DNA from: an uncultured Lachnospiraceae bacterium | GTDB taxonomy: Bacteria; Bacillota; Clostridia; Lachnospirales; Lachnospiraceae | Direction of reading: 5' to 3' | Assembly (NCBI GenBank): GCA_902802515.1 | Contig: CADCMM010000024.1 | Location: 1-47,793 of the forward strand | DNA: 47,793 bases | In this document: positions 26,212 through 33,031 of the stretch, piece after piece | How the letters are laid out: each line of letters opens with the position of its first letter | How positions within the stretch are numbered: the stretch's first letter is position 1 | The notes under the pieces: generated by a model | Databases searched by the model: none | The model's input: the letters and a program-made list of their open reading frames with translations, nothing else | Told to the model about the DNA's origin: nothing | Made by a program: the position numbers and the translations under genes

Positions 26212-27407
26212 GCGTTCACCTCCCTGGAGATGCCCGTCATGGGGAGTACGCACTCCCTGAGCCTTACTTCATCGGTTGTGATGTATATATCTGTCGTATC
26301 TGTATTGGCGTGGCCAAGAACGGCAGCGACAGTTGATACTGGGACTTCGTTCCTTACCATAACTGATGCTGCGTTATGGCGAAGCATGTGCATGCCAAAA
26401 ATACGAGCGTCTTTGCTTATACCTGCTTTCTCGAAGGCCTTTTTAACAATGACATAGCAAGACGAATGCCCACTTAAAGGCCCGAACGGCGCAAGGTTCC
26501 TTACGAAAAGGTAGTCATTGTCAACAGACGGACGTTCTACGTAAAGATATCTTGTTATAGCGTTCCCGACAGACAGTGTCAGCGGGATACATACAGGGTT
26601 CCCTGTCTTTGACTGCTTGAAAGAGATGGTTTCGCTGTCCCAGTCAATGCTGGAAAGCCTCAGATTTATAAGGTCTATAGCCCTTATGCCTGTCGAAAGT
26701 CCGAGCAGGATGATAGCTGAATCCCTGTTACTGATGGCTCCGGATTCAATCACTTCCTGAAGCCGGGACATTTCATCGCCGGTCAGCACAGGAATGATCC
26801 TTTTGGATCTATAAGCATGTATTCCGTCAATGACAGCAAAAAGGTCATCTCTCTCAAGGTAAGTGAAATATAACCTGAGCCCGCAAAGGACTGCACGCTG
26901 CCGGTTCTGCTTTGTTGTTTTCAAGTAATCAACAATGGTCCCCGCAGTGATATCACTGAGATTATAGATGCCATCTGTTTCAAGATACCTGAAGAGGCAA
27001 AGAGCCTCATACCGATAGAATGAAAGAGTGTTATAGTTGGGATATCTTGTCTTAAGATAACTGATAAAGCTCTTGTAAAACCTGTTCAGGGACTCATTAT
27101 CCGGCTCTGCTTGACCTCTTTTCATCACTGACAGGTCGAAGACGCCGGTGAGAAAATAGGAATTTAGTAACCTTGTAAAACGTCCTTGCGAAAAGTAACG
27201 TTGCTTGCTGAATTTCCCAGTTTTCTTGCTGATTACATCGTCAGCATAGGACTGTCCAACTTCGATGCTGTACTCAGAAAAGCCTTTTTCCTTACAAAAG
27301 GCCTTAAAGCGACGAATAACGCCACGATAGTTGAAAAGAGTACTTTCATTGAAGCCAGCTTCATTTAGAGCTTCCATCAGAAGCTCACAGATAGTGTCAA
27401 TGTTCAT
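26208..27407 (-). CDS. RIT first tyrosine recombinase (RitA-like)
   Basis: A 399-residue recombinase, first in the operon. The catalytic set is complete: Arg242 in STGIRAIDL, His340 and Arg343 in HMLRH, His366 in LGHAN and Tyr375 in TDIYITT. The N-terminal 200 residues form a longer DNA-binding region than in its two partners. The ATG at 27405-27407 is preceded by GGAGG, but this site lies in a 10-bp hairpin arm that touches the start codon, so translation may be restrained. The gene reads away from the right terminal repeat. Confidence 0.9.
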   Translation of the reverse strand: MNIDTICELLMEALNEAGFNESTLFNYRGVIRRFKAFCKEKGFSEYSIEVGQSYADDVISKKTGKFSKQRYFSQGRFTRLLNSYFLTGVFDLSVMKRGQAEPDNESLNRFYKSFISYLKTRYPNYNTLSFYRYEALCLFRYLETDGIYNLSDITAGTIVDYLKTTKQNRQRAVLCGLRLYFTYLERDDLFAVIDGIHAYRSKRIIPVLTGDEMSRLQEVIESGAISNRDSAIILLGLSTGIRAIDLINLRLSSIDWDSETISFKQSKTGNPVCIPLTLSVGNAITRYLYVERPSVDNDYLFVRNLAPFGPLSGHSSCYVIVKKAFEKAGISKDARIFGMHMLRHNAASVMVRNEVPVSTVAAVLGHANTDTTDIYITTDEVRLRECVLPMTGISREVNA

Positions 27408-27450
27408 TTGAAGTACCTCCGTAATGTTGATGTTTATAAAGGTACTTCAA
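27408..27450 (-). promoter_or_regulatory. Hairpin masking the start of the first recombinase gene
   Basis: TTGAAGTACC at 27408-27417 and GGTACTTCAA at 27441-27450 are perfect 10-bp complements with a 23-base loop. In the minus-strand mRNA the second arm ends directly before the AUG and includes part of the GGAGG site. The fold would hide the ribosome binding site. Confidence 0.65.
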
Positions 27451-27462
27451 TTGTACGAAATA

Positions 27463-27541
27463 CTATGCCGAAAAAAAACGAATAATTATTATAATACCAA
27501 ATGGTAACAGAAACTTCGGCATAGTTTATTCTTCGGTATAG
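27463..27541. repeat. RIT right end: three 11-bp motif copies in mirror order
   Basis: CTATGCCGAAA is at 27463-27473. After 40 bases come two inverted copies, CTTCGGCATAG at 27514-27524 and CTTCGGTATAG at 27531-27541, six bases apart. This mirrors the left end almost base for base in spacing. A TATAAT on the minus strand (27488-27493) lies inside the gap and may be the recombinase promoter. Confidence 0.8.
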
Positions 27542-28158
27542 TCAGAATGCAGAATTAACGTCCCTTTGATTGCCGGTTGTGATTCCAAGGCTTTTTGCAA
27601 GGTTCGAATGGCCAGGTCACTGGTGATGTGTCGATCTGTAATGCTGGCGATAACACTCCTGTCATGCAGATCAATGATGCTGCAGTTGTATCGGACATCA
27701 TGATTTTTCAGAAACAGGTATGTGAAATCTGTACACCATTTTTGGTTGATCTCTTCGGCACGAAAGTCTTGCTGTAGCTGGTTTTCGAATACTTTGTGCG
27801 CTTTGCCTTGCTGATAATCCGGTTTCTTAGGGCGTACGATGGAGCACAGTCCCAGTTCTTTGTTCATATATTTATGAACCGTTGTAGGGCTAAGACAATA
27901 TCCTATCCGTTCAAGATAAACAGTCATGCTCCGATAGCCATCCACACCATTATGATCATGATAGATTTTCGTGATCTGTTCCTGTACTTTGGTTTTTTGG
28001 GTATAGTATTCCGCCTTCCGGTGCTTCCGGTAGTTGTAATAAGCATTCGGATAGATTTCCAACCGACGTAAGAGCCAGCGGATGCCGAATTCGCTCTGAT
28101 ATTGGTCAATGAATCGATAAGCCTCTAATCGATTTCCTTTGCAAAGAATGCCGCCGCT
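27526..28158 (-). pseudogene. IS3 transposase OrfB, N-terminal part
   Basis: The frame begins at the slippery A-run near 28158, passes through RLEAYRFIDQYQSEFGIRW and EIYPNAYYNYRKHRK, then the integrase core with catalytic Asp in WCTDFTYL and the region CSIIDLHDRSVIAS. It ends in IS sequence at LILHSD; the last codons before the stop at 27526 come from the RIT terminal repeat. The remaining third of the protein is at 23836-24116. A transposase assembled from this locus would be non-functional unless the RIT element is excised precisely. Confidence 0.88.
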
Positions 28159-28421
28159 TTTTTTAAGAATAAATTCTCCTTCCTGGCCTCTTCCAATTCT
28201 CTTCGTAAGCGGAGATTTTCTTTCATAAGATCTGCTTCATTTTGAATATCAGGATTGGTGATGGCTTTGGCTTGGCATTCTTCGTTAAATTCTGTGCACC
28301 ATTTAGAAACACTGGCTTTGGATACACCATATTCTGTGGTAATACTCTTGATAGTACGCCCTTCTTCTAAATGGAGACGAATGATTTTCTTTTTAAATTC
28401 GGGTGTGTAGTTCTGTGGCAT
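28125..28421 (-). CDS. IS3 transposase OrfA (helix-turn-helix subunit)
   Basis: A 98-residue protein with an HTH typical of IS3-family OrfA (YTPEFKKKIIRLHLEEGRTIKSI, then YGVSKASVSKWC) and a C-terminal leucine-zipper-like helix (LMKENLRLRRELEEARKENLFLKK). It binds the IS ends. At codons for LKKAAAF the mRNA reads A-AAA-AAA-G (28164-28157), a slippery run where a -1 shift would continue as KKSGG into the orfB frame, as in other IS3 elements. The gene is intact, but its OrfB partner is split. Confidence 0.88.
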   Translation of the reverse strand: MPQNYTPEFKKKIIRLHLEEGRTIKSITTEYGVSKASVSKWCTEFNEECQAKAITNPDIQNEADLMKENLRLRRELEEARKENLFLKKAAAFFAKEID

Positions 28422-28479
28422 AATATAGACCTCTTTTCTTAAATATTTTGATTATATCTTATTAGCCACTCCCGTTACA

Positions 28480-28741
28480 ACTATATTATAGCACTTCAAT
28501 CCGTCCCATAACAGTCGGGAGACAGAATTGGCTTTTCTCCGATACGCTGGACGGAACGGCAGCAAATGCCTTATATCTCACCATCGTAGAGATGGCGAAG
28601 GCATACGATCTTAATCTGTATGAGTATCTCAAGTTCCTGCTGGAAAACAGACCAGACAAGGAGATGACAGATGAACAGTTAGAAAACCTTGCTCCGTGGA
28701 GCGAGACCGTTCAGGCACTTTGCAAGAATAAAGTAGAGTAA
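28480..28741 (+). pseudogene. IS66-family transposase, C-terminal remnant
   Basis: From the IS3 boundary the plus strand reads SIRPITVGRQNWLFSDTLDG, then a helical stretch YLTIVEMAKAYDLNLYEYLKFLLEN, and ends LAPWSETVQALCKNK before TAA at 28739-28741. This is the conserved end of IS66 TnpC transposases (IRP-GRKNWLFS and the LLPWS box). No start codon remains; everything upstream was lost before or during the IS3 insertion. About 80 codons survive. Confidence 0.82.
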
Positions 28742-28817
28742 AACGCTTGCATCCCGAAAATATTAGCAACGGTTTCGGGATTAAAACAAGGAGAATCCCC
28801 CGAAACTATGCGCTTAC
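28742..28817 (+). mobile_element. IS66 right terminal inverted repeat region
   Basis: The segment ends with ACTATGCGCTTAC at 28805-28817, the reverse complement of GTAAGCGCATAGT. IS66-family ends begin GTAAGCGC, so this marks the right boundary of the IS66 remnant, 76 bases past the transposase stop. Confidence 0.7.
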
Positions 28818-28921
28818 GTTTTTCTGGCATAAAACGAAGAAAAGCGCCGTCATTCAGCATGGTTACGATCAGGCTCAAGAAGTTCTCCAAGCGATAATCA
28901 AACTTCACAAAGAGATAGCAA
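28818..28921. other. Unassigned stretch right of the IS66 end
   Basis: About 100 bases between the IS66 end and the structured element. A short plus-strand frame continues from 28747 to 28947, but it crosses the IS66 end and enters the hairpin, so I do not call it a gene. I see no other feature. Confidence 0.3.
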
Positions 28922-29094
28922 AAGGGGCTGGTGCAAAATACTGGTAAGGGGTTCCGTGTATCCATATGTACGCATCTCCGAGACACTGTATAAGATAGGA
29001 CGGACCTTAGTCCGTCATAGACATACAGTGTCGGAAGGAGCAAGCGAACATAGGATATCGAAACTCCATCAGCCAGTATTTGCGACAGCCCCTT
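28922..29094. repeat. Large nested hairpin element, copy 1
   Basis: The outer arms, AAGGGGCTG at 28922 and CAGCCCCTT ending at 29094, enclose a second pair AATACTGG/CCAGTATT. Inside is a separate hairpin, GACACTGTAT with ATACAGTGTC, capped by GACGGAC-CTTA-GTCCGTC. The 3' part contains AAGCGAACATAGGATA (29042-29057), shared with the element at 44372. The outer stem also works as a bidirectional terminator for the minus-strand gene ending at 29100. Confidence 0.65.
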
Positions 29095-29099
29095 TTTTC

Positions 29100-30386
29100 T
29101 TACTCGCGATCTTGATCTTCTTCCTCTGTCTCGGTTTCTGGCAGGCACAGATACACTTTATCGATGCGGTTCTTGTCCATGTCTTCTACCCTGAGAACCA
29201 GCCTGTCTTCTGTTTGGACTGTTTCTCCTTCTGCGGGAAGATGATCCAGCTTTTCAATGATATATCCGCCAATGGAATCGTATTCCTCAGATTCCAGATG
29301 CAATCCAAGGGCGTCATTTATGTCATCCAGTTTCATAGAGCCCTCGATCAGATATTCCCGGTCATTCAGAGACTGGATCAGGTTCTTTTCATCTTCATCG
29401 TATTCGTCCCGGATTTCACCCACCAGTTCTTCCAGAAGATCTTCCAGAGTGATCATACCCACTGCGGTGCCATACTCATCCAGGACGATGGTAAGGCTGA
29501 CGGATTTTTCGCGCATCTCCATCAGAAGCTCGGAAATTTTCTTGAATTCATAGGTGAAATACGGCTCATACAAAATAGAAGAAATATGGAAATTTTTCCG
29601 ATCCTCCAAAAACAGAAGATCTTTTACATTGAGGATTCCCACAATGTTATCCCGATCATTCTCATACACCGGAAGTCTGGTAAATTTTTCCTTGCGGAAT
29701 ATGGAGACCACCGTGTCATAAGTATCATCCAGACTTACAGACACCATATCCACTCTGGGAACCATCACATCCTTGGCCTGGGCGTCACCAAATTCAAACA
29801 CATTGTAGATGATCTGCCGTTCTTCACTTTCGATGACGCCGTCCTCGTGACTCATGTCCACCAGCGTGAGCAATTCTTCTTCGGTCATGGCATTTTCTCC
29901 GGCTTTGGAGTCAATGCGCAGCAGCCGCAAAAACAGCATGGACAATTGTTCCACCAGAAAAATCACAGGAGTCAGGATCCGCATCATATTCCAGATAATG
30001 GAACTGTAAGACAGAGCCAGTTTCTCAGCGTGGATAGTAGCCAGCGTTTTTGGAGTGATCTCACCGAAAATCAGCACCAACAGCGTTAAAATTCCTGTAA
30101 CAATTCCTACGGCAGCATTTCCAAAGAGACGAAGTGCCAGGGAAGTTGCCAGGGCGGACGCTGAAAGATTCACCACGTTATTTCCGATGAGTATGGCGCT
30201 GAGCATTTTACCGGAATGTTCCAATATTTTTAAAAGGGTCTGCGCCCGTTTGTTTTCCTCATCGGCCAGTGTCTTTATGCGTATCTTGTTCACCGTAGTC
30301 ATAGCAGTCTCGGCGGAGGAAAAAAAAGCAGAAAGCAAAAGTAAGAAAATCAGTAATCCAAATCGTATGGCGTCACCAGAGGCCAA
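29100..30386 (-). CDS. HlyC/CorC (CNNM-type) membrane protein with CBS domains
   Basis: A 428-residue protein. The start is TTG at 30386: TTTTAGGAG lies eight bases upstream and the protein then begins MASGDAIRFGLLIF, straight into the first membrane helix. An ATG at 30458 would add a leader that overlaps the predicted promoter. The DUF21 membrane domain (residues 1-180, SAFFSSAETAMTTVNK) is followed by two CBS domains (about 200-320, MVPRVDMVSVSL and IVGILNVKDLL) and the CorC_HlyC domain (about 340-425). Relatives act in magnesium or cobalt efflux; the ion here is not determined. It is transcribed against its neighbours. Confidence 0.9.
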   Translation of the reverse strand: MASGDAIRFGLLIFLLLLSAFFSSAETAMTTVNKIRIKTLADEENKRAQTLLKILEHSGKMLSAILIGNNVVNLSASALATSLALRLFGNAAVGIVTGILTLLVLIFGEITPKTLATIHAEKLALSYSSIIWNMMRILTPVIFLVEQLSMLFLRLLRIDSKAGENAMTEEELLTLVDMSHEDGVIESEERQIIYNVFEFGDAQAKDVMVPRVDMVSVSLDDTYDTVVSIFRKEKFTRLPVYENDRDNIVGILNVKDLLFLEDRKNFHISSILYEPYFTYEFKKISELLMEMREKSVSLTIVLDEYGTAVGMITLEDLLEELVGEIRDEYDEDEKNLIQSLNDREYLIEGSMKLDDINDALGLHLESEEYDSIGGYIIEKLDHLPAEGETVQTEDRLVLRVEDMDKNRIDKVYLCLPETETEEEDQDRE

Positions 30387-30418
30387 AGTATCATCTCCTA
30401 AAAGTGTATTTATATGGT

Positions 30419-30447
30419 AGAATACAATATTTTCAGAATAAATGCAA
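30419..30447 (-). promoter_or_regulatory. Predicted SigA promoter, minus strand
   Basis: On the minus strand TTGCAT (30447-30442) and TATTCT (30424-30419) are separated by 17 bases, 33 bases ahead of the TTG start of the CorC-type gene. Confidence 0.6.
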
Positions 30448-30495
30448 CTTGATGCCATATAATTTAATATAATTTAAGAAAAAATGGGGATGGAG

Positions 30496-30873
30496 ATGAA
30501 TAAGAAATCGGTATTAGAAATGATTCGCCCATTAATATCAGAAGCTGTGGCAACAATCCTGGCATTGCTGATCCTGGCATTGCTAATGCTGAAGATGGAG
30601 TGGGGAAGTAAGCCTATTGGGGGGGCTGTCCTGGTGGTATATGGTATTGCCTGTTTTCTGGGCGGCTGGAGCGCAGGAAGACATACCGGAAAGAAGAAAT
30701 TCCTGGCGGGGCTGGTATACGGAGCGTTGTATTTTGTCCTTCTGTGGCTGGCGTCTTTGATGGGAGGGGGGCAGCCAAGCGGAGATACTTCACGTATCTG
30801 CACGGCCTTTGCGGTGTGTGCCATGGCAGGTATGGCGGGAGGTATGTTCAGCGGTTTTGTGGGCAAGGCGTAA
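30496..30873 (+). CDS. TIGR04086-family membrane protein
   Basis: A 125-residue protein made of four membrane helices, with a Gly-rich second half (GGCQ-like loops such as GGGQPSGDTSR and AGMAGGMFSGFVGKA). Length and helix spacing fit TIGR04086, a clostridial membrane family of unknown function. The start is uncertain: ATGs at 30484, 30490 and 30496 are all in frame, and GGGG/GGAG upstream favours 30496. It stands divergent from the CorC-type gene and upstream of rho. Confidence 0.7.
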   Translation: MNKKSVLEMIRPLISEAVATILALLILALLMLKMEWGSKPIGGAVLVVYGIACFLGGWSAGRHTGKKKFLAGLVYGALYFVLLWLASLMGGGQPSGDTSRICTAFAVCAMAGMAGGMFSGFVGKA

Positions 30874-30920
30874 AAAAATACTTTCTTTTTCGCTCGTGAT
30901 GTGATATGCTGTTCGTGGTT

Positions 30921-30949
30921 AATAATTCATGTCAAATCTGACGATTATT
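30921..30949. promoter_or_regulatory. Inverted repeat upstream of rho
   Basis: AATAAT at 30921 pairs with ATTATT ending at 30949, and GTCA-AATC-TGAC forms the tip. It lies 48 bases ahead of the rho start and could be an operator or leader hairpin. A convincing -35/-10 pair was not found here. Confidence 0.35.
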
Positions 30950-30996
30950 CCCCTGTTAATTAGGAAGAAACAGAATAGAAGACAGACGAGGTGTAT

Positions 30997-32421
30997 ATGA
31001 GAGAAAAGTATGAATCATTATCGGCGGCAGCCTTGAAAGAACTTGCCAAGGCACGGGGGATCAAGTATGTATCCGCCATGAAAAAAAGTGAAGTGGTAGA
31101 GGCCATGCTGGCAGAGGACGAGAAAGAAAAACTGCAAAACGAACAAAAAGAAAAAGAACAGAAGGAAAACGAACAGAAAGAGAGTTCCGAGAAAAAGGAG
31201 CAGGCGGGCGTTTCAGAAGAACGTGATGAAAAAGAAAACCGTGATAACCGGGGGGAGAGAAGCGATAAACCCCCTCTGGATCTGGCACAGCTTGACAGCG
31301 GCATTGAGGTCTGCGGCATTTTGGAAGTTATGCAGGATGGGTTTGGCTTTATTCGCAGCGACAATTATCTTCCCGGAGAAAATGATGTCTATGTATCTCC
31401 GTCACAGATCCGCCGCTTTGGGCTTAAAACCGGAGATATCATTTCCGGAAATACCAGAATCAGGGCGCAGCAGGAGAAATTCAGTGCACTGCTGTACCTG
31501 AAGACAATAAATGATCTGATGCCTTCGGAGGCTGCGAAACGTTATAATTTTGAGGATATGACCCCTATTTTCCCGAATCAGAGACTGAGAATGGAGCGAG
31601 GATCCAGAGAAGTGGCTATGCGTATTGTAGATCTCATTTCTCCAATCGGTAAAGGACAGCGCGGCATGATCGTGTCACCGCCAAAAGCCGGTAAGACAAC
31701 ACTGCTGAAGGAAGTGGCCAAATCCATCCTGCGCAATGATCCGAACATGAAGATTATCATTCTCCTTATCGATGAGCGCCCGGAGGAAGTAACCGATATC
31801 CGGGAAGCCATTGTAGGAGAAAATGTCGAGGTGATATATTCCACCTTTGACGAGCTCCCGGAACATCACAAGAGAGTTTCCGAGATGGGCATTGAGAGAG
31901 CCAAGCGCCTGGTGGAACACAATAAGGATGTGACGATACTGTTAGACTCCATCACCAGACTGGCCAGGGCATATAACCTCACGGTTCCCCCCAGCGGACG
32001 TACTTTATCCGGCGGTCTCGATCCGGCAGCGCTGCATATGCCGAAACGTTTCTTCGGCGCGGCTCGGAACATGAGAGAGGGGGGCAGCCTGACCATCCTG
32101 GCCACCGCGCTGGTGGATACGGGAAGCAAGATGGATGATGTGGTTTACGAGGAATTTAAAGGCACCGGGAACATGGAACTGGTGCTTGATCGCAAACTCT
32201 CGGAGAAGAGGGTGTTCCCAGCCATTGACATTCAAAAATCCGGTACCAGAAGAGAGGATCTTCTGCTGGATGCTGAGGAGCAGGAAGCAGTCTACATCAT
32301 GAGAAAAGCGCTGAACGGCATGAAGAGCGATGAGGCAGTGGAAAATATTCTGAACATGTTTGTCCGCACCAGAGATAATCGGGAGCTGGTACAGCGGATC
32401 CGCAAGCAGAAATATATTTAA
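30997..32421 (+). CDS. rho: Transcription termination factor Rho
   Basis: A 474-residue hexameric RNA helicase. The Rho N-terminal helix bundle ([26 protein letters not shown]) is followed by about 55 highly charged residues rich in Glu, Lys and Gln, then the RNA-binding cold-shock domain ([33 protein letters not shown]). The ATPase core has Walker [12 protein letters not shown], the [11 protein letters not shown] box, Walker [15 protein letters not shown] and the Q/R loops ([20 protein letters not shown]). The start at 30997 has GAGG upstream; a GTG at 30991 is less likely. The charged insertion varies between species and may be flexible. Confidence 0.97.
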   Translation: MREKYESLSAAALKELAKARGIKYVSAMKKSEVVEAMLAEDEKEKLQNEQKEKEQKENEQKESSEKKEQAGVSEERDEKENRDNRGERSDKPPLDLAQLDSGIEVCGILEVMQDGFGFIRSDNYLPGENDVYVSPSQIRRFGLKTGDIISGNTRIRAQQEKFSALLYLKTINDLMPSEAAKRYNFEDMTPIFPNQRLRMERGSREVAMRIVDLISPIGKGQRGMIVSPPKAGKTTLLKEVAKSILRNDPNMKIIILLIDERPEEVTDIREAIVGENVEVIYSTFDELPEHHKRVSEMGIERAKRLVEHNKDVTILLDSITRLARAYNLTVPPSGRTLSGGLDPAALHMPKRFFGAARNMREGGSLTILATALVDTGSKMDDVVYEEFKGTGNMELVLDRKLSEKRVFPAIDIQKSGTRREDLLLDAEEQEAVYIMRKALNGMKSDEAVENILNMFVRTRDNRELVQRIRKQKYI

Positions 32422-32428
32422 GAATACC

Positions 32429-32457
32429 TTGCATTTTAGGCTGGGATGTGCTATAAT
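32429..32457 (+). promoter_or_regulatory. SigA promoter of rpmE with extended -10
   Basis: TTGCAT at 32429-32434 and TATAAT at 32452-32457 with a 17-base spacer. TGC directly precedes the -10 box (extended -10). Confidence 0.75.
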
Positions 32458-32464
32458 GCAAACG

Positions 32465-32662
32465 CTGTTTGTGGGATGTGTATTGTTCATGGCAGCGAAC
32501 TGCAGGGACTTGCAGGGATAGTCCGGGATATCTTACTGATAAGGAGCGGTTTACTGTATTTGTAAACGGGTATGCATAGTTAACGTATCAGTATTGGCCG
32601 GAAATGGACGGACTAGAGAATGACCGTAAGCAGTTCACAAATAAATCAGAGAGGTGAAAAAC
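32465..32662 (+). promoter_or_regulatory. Long 5' leader of rpmE (L31 leader candidate)
   Basis: About 200 untranslated bases precede the rpmE start, unusually long for a 68-codon gene. Repeated motifs such as GCAGGGACTTGCAGGGA and TTTACTGTATTTGTAAA suggest local hairpins. Autoregulatory L31 leaders have been proposed in Firmicutes; membership here needs a covariance-model search. Confidence 0.45.
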
Positions 32663-32869
32663 ATGAGAGAAGGAATCCATCCAAATTATTATCAGACTAC
32701 CGTTACCTGTAACTGCGGAAACACTTTCGTGACAGGTTCTACTAAAAAGGAAATCCATGTGGAGATTTGCTCCAAGTGCCATCCGTTTTATACCGGTCAG
32801 CAGAAGACTGCAGCTGCCCGGGGCCGTATTGATAAGTTCAATAAGAAATACGGTATCGGAGCGAAATAG
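32663..32869 (+). CDS. rpmE: 50S ribosomal protein L31 (zinc type)
   Basis: A 68-residue protein with [20 protein letters not shown] at the start. The Cys pairs CNC and CSKC mark the zinc-binding L31 form; under zinc shortage many bacteria switch to a paralogue without these Cys. HPFYTGQQK and the basic tail are conserved. The start at 32663 has GAGAGGTG upstream. The gene follows rho, the usual clostridial order, but carries its own promoter and terminator. Confidence 0.97.
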   Translation: MREGIHPNYYQTTVTCNCGNTFVTGSTKKEIHVEICSKCHPFYTGQQKTAAARGRIDKFNKKYGIGAK

Positions 32870-32881
32870 AAAAGTAGTGAT

Positions 32882-32916
32882 AGGGCTGTCGCATTGTGTG
32901 GACAGCCCTGTTTTTT
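32882..32916 (+). terminator. Intrinsic terminator after rpmE
   Basis: AGGGCTGTC at 32882-32890 pairs perfectly with GACAGCCCT at 32901-32909, followed by GTTTTTT. Confidence 0.9.
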
Positions 32917-32921
32917 GCACA

Positions 32922-33000
32922 GGGCCGCGAACGGAAATTTTCAGCTGACGCTGAACGCGGCCCGCGCAGCGAGCAGGAGGCGGAAACTTTCCTCCTGCTC
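32922..33000. repeat. Two further perfect hairpins before the DUF1385 gene
   Basis: GGGCCGCG (32922-32929) pairs with CGCGGCCC (32956-32963), with TTCAGC-TGAC-GCTGAA nested at the tip (32940-32955). Eight bases later GAGCAGGAGG (32971-32980) pairs with CCTCCTGCTC (32991-33000). No T-run follows either. They may be a dispersed palindromic repeat or an mRNA-level control. Confidence 0.7.
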
Positions 33001-33031
33001 GATTACACAGGACCATGAGAGGTAACAAATT

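Larger units (their letters stand above)
24142..27541 (-). mobile_element. Recombinase-in-trio (RIT) element
   Basis: A 3,400-bp unit bounded by 28-bp terminal inverted repeats (24142-24169 and 27514-27541) that agree at 26 of 28 positions. It contains only three overlapping tyrosine recombinase genes, all on the minus strand and each with intact active-site residues apart from one substitution in the second. Three adjacent recombinases with terminal repeats is the published definition of RIT elements. It interrupts IS3 orfB between codons for HSD and QGSQ. If the palindrome and a 7-bp TCAGAAT duplication are counted, the inserted DNA is 24117-27541. Confidence 0.88.
23721..28479 (-). mobile_element. 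IS3-family insertion sequence, interrupted by a RIT element
   Basis: The ends are imperfect inverted repeats. The left end begins TGTAACACTTGTGACTAA at 23721; the right end, on the minus strand from 28479, begins TGTAACGGGAGTGGCTAA. About 19 of the first 26 positions agree. Removing the recombinase element leaves about 1.33 kb, a normal IS3 size. orfA and a split orfB lie on the minus strand with a slippery A-run between them. No clear target duplication is visible (left flank CATTTT, right flank ACTATA), so flanking DNA has probably been rearranged since insertion. Confidence 0.85.

Noticed and set aside
28747..28947. A 66-codon plus-strand frame
   Set aside because: It crosses the IS66 end and runs into the nested hairpin; no ribosome binding site. 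Could be a chance frame.
28956..30089. A 377-codon plus-strand frame
   Set aside because: Antisense to the CorC-type gene and starting inside the hairpin element; no recognisable protein.
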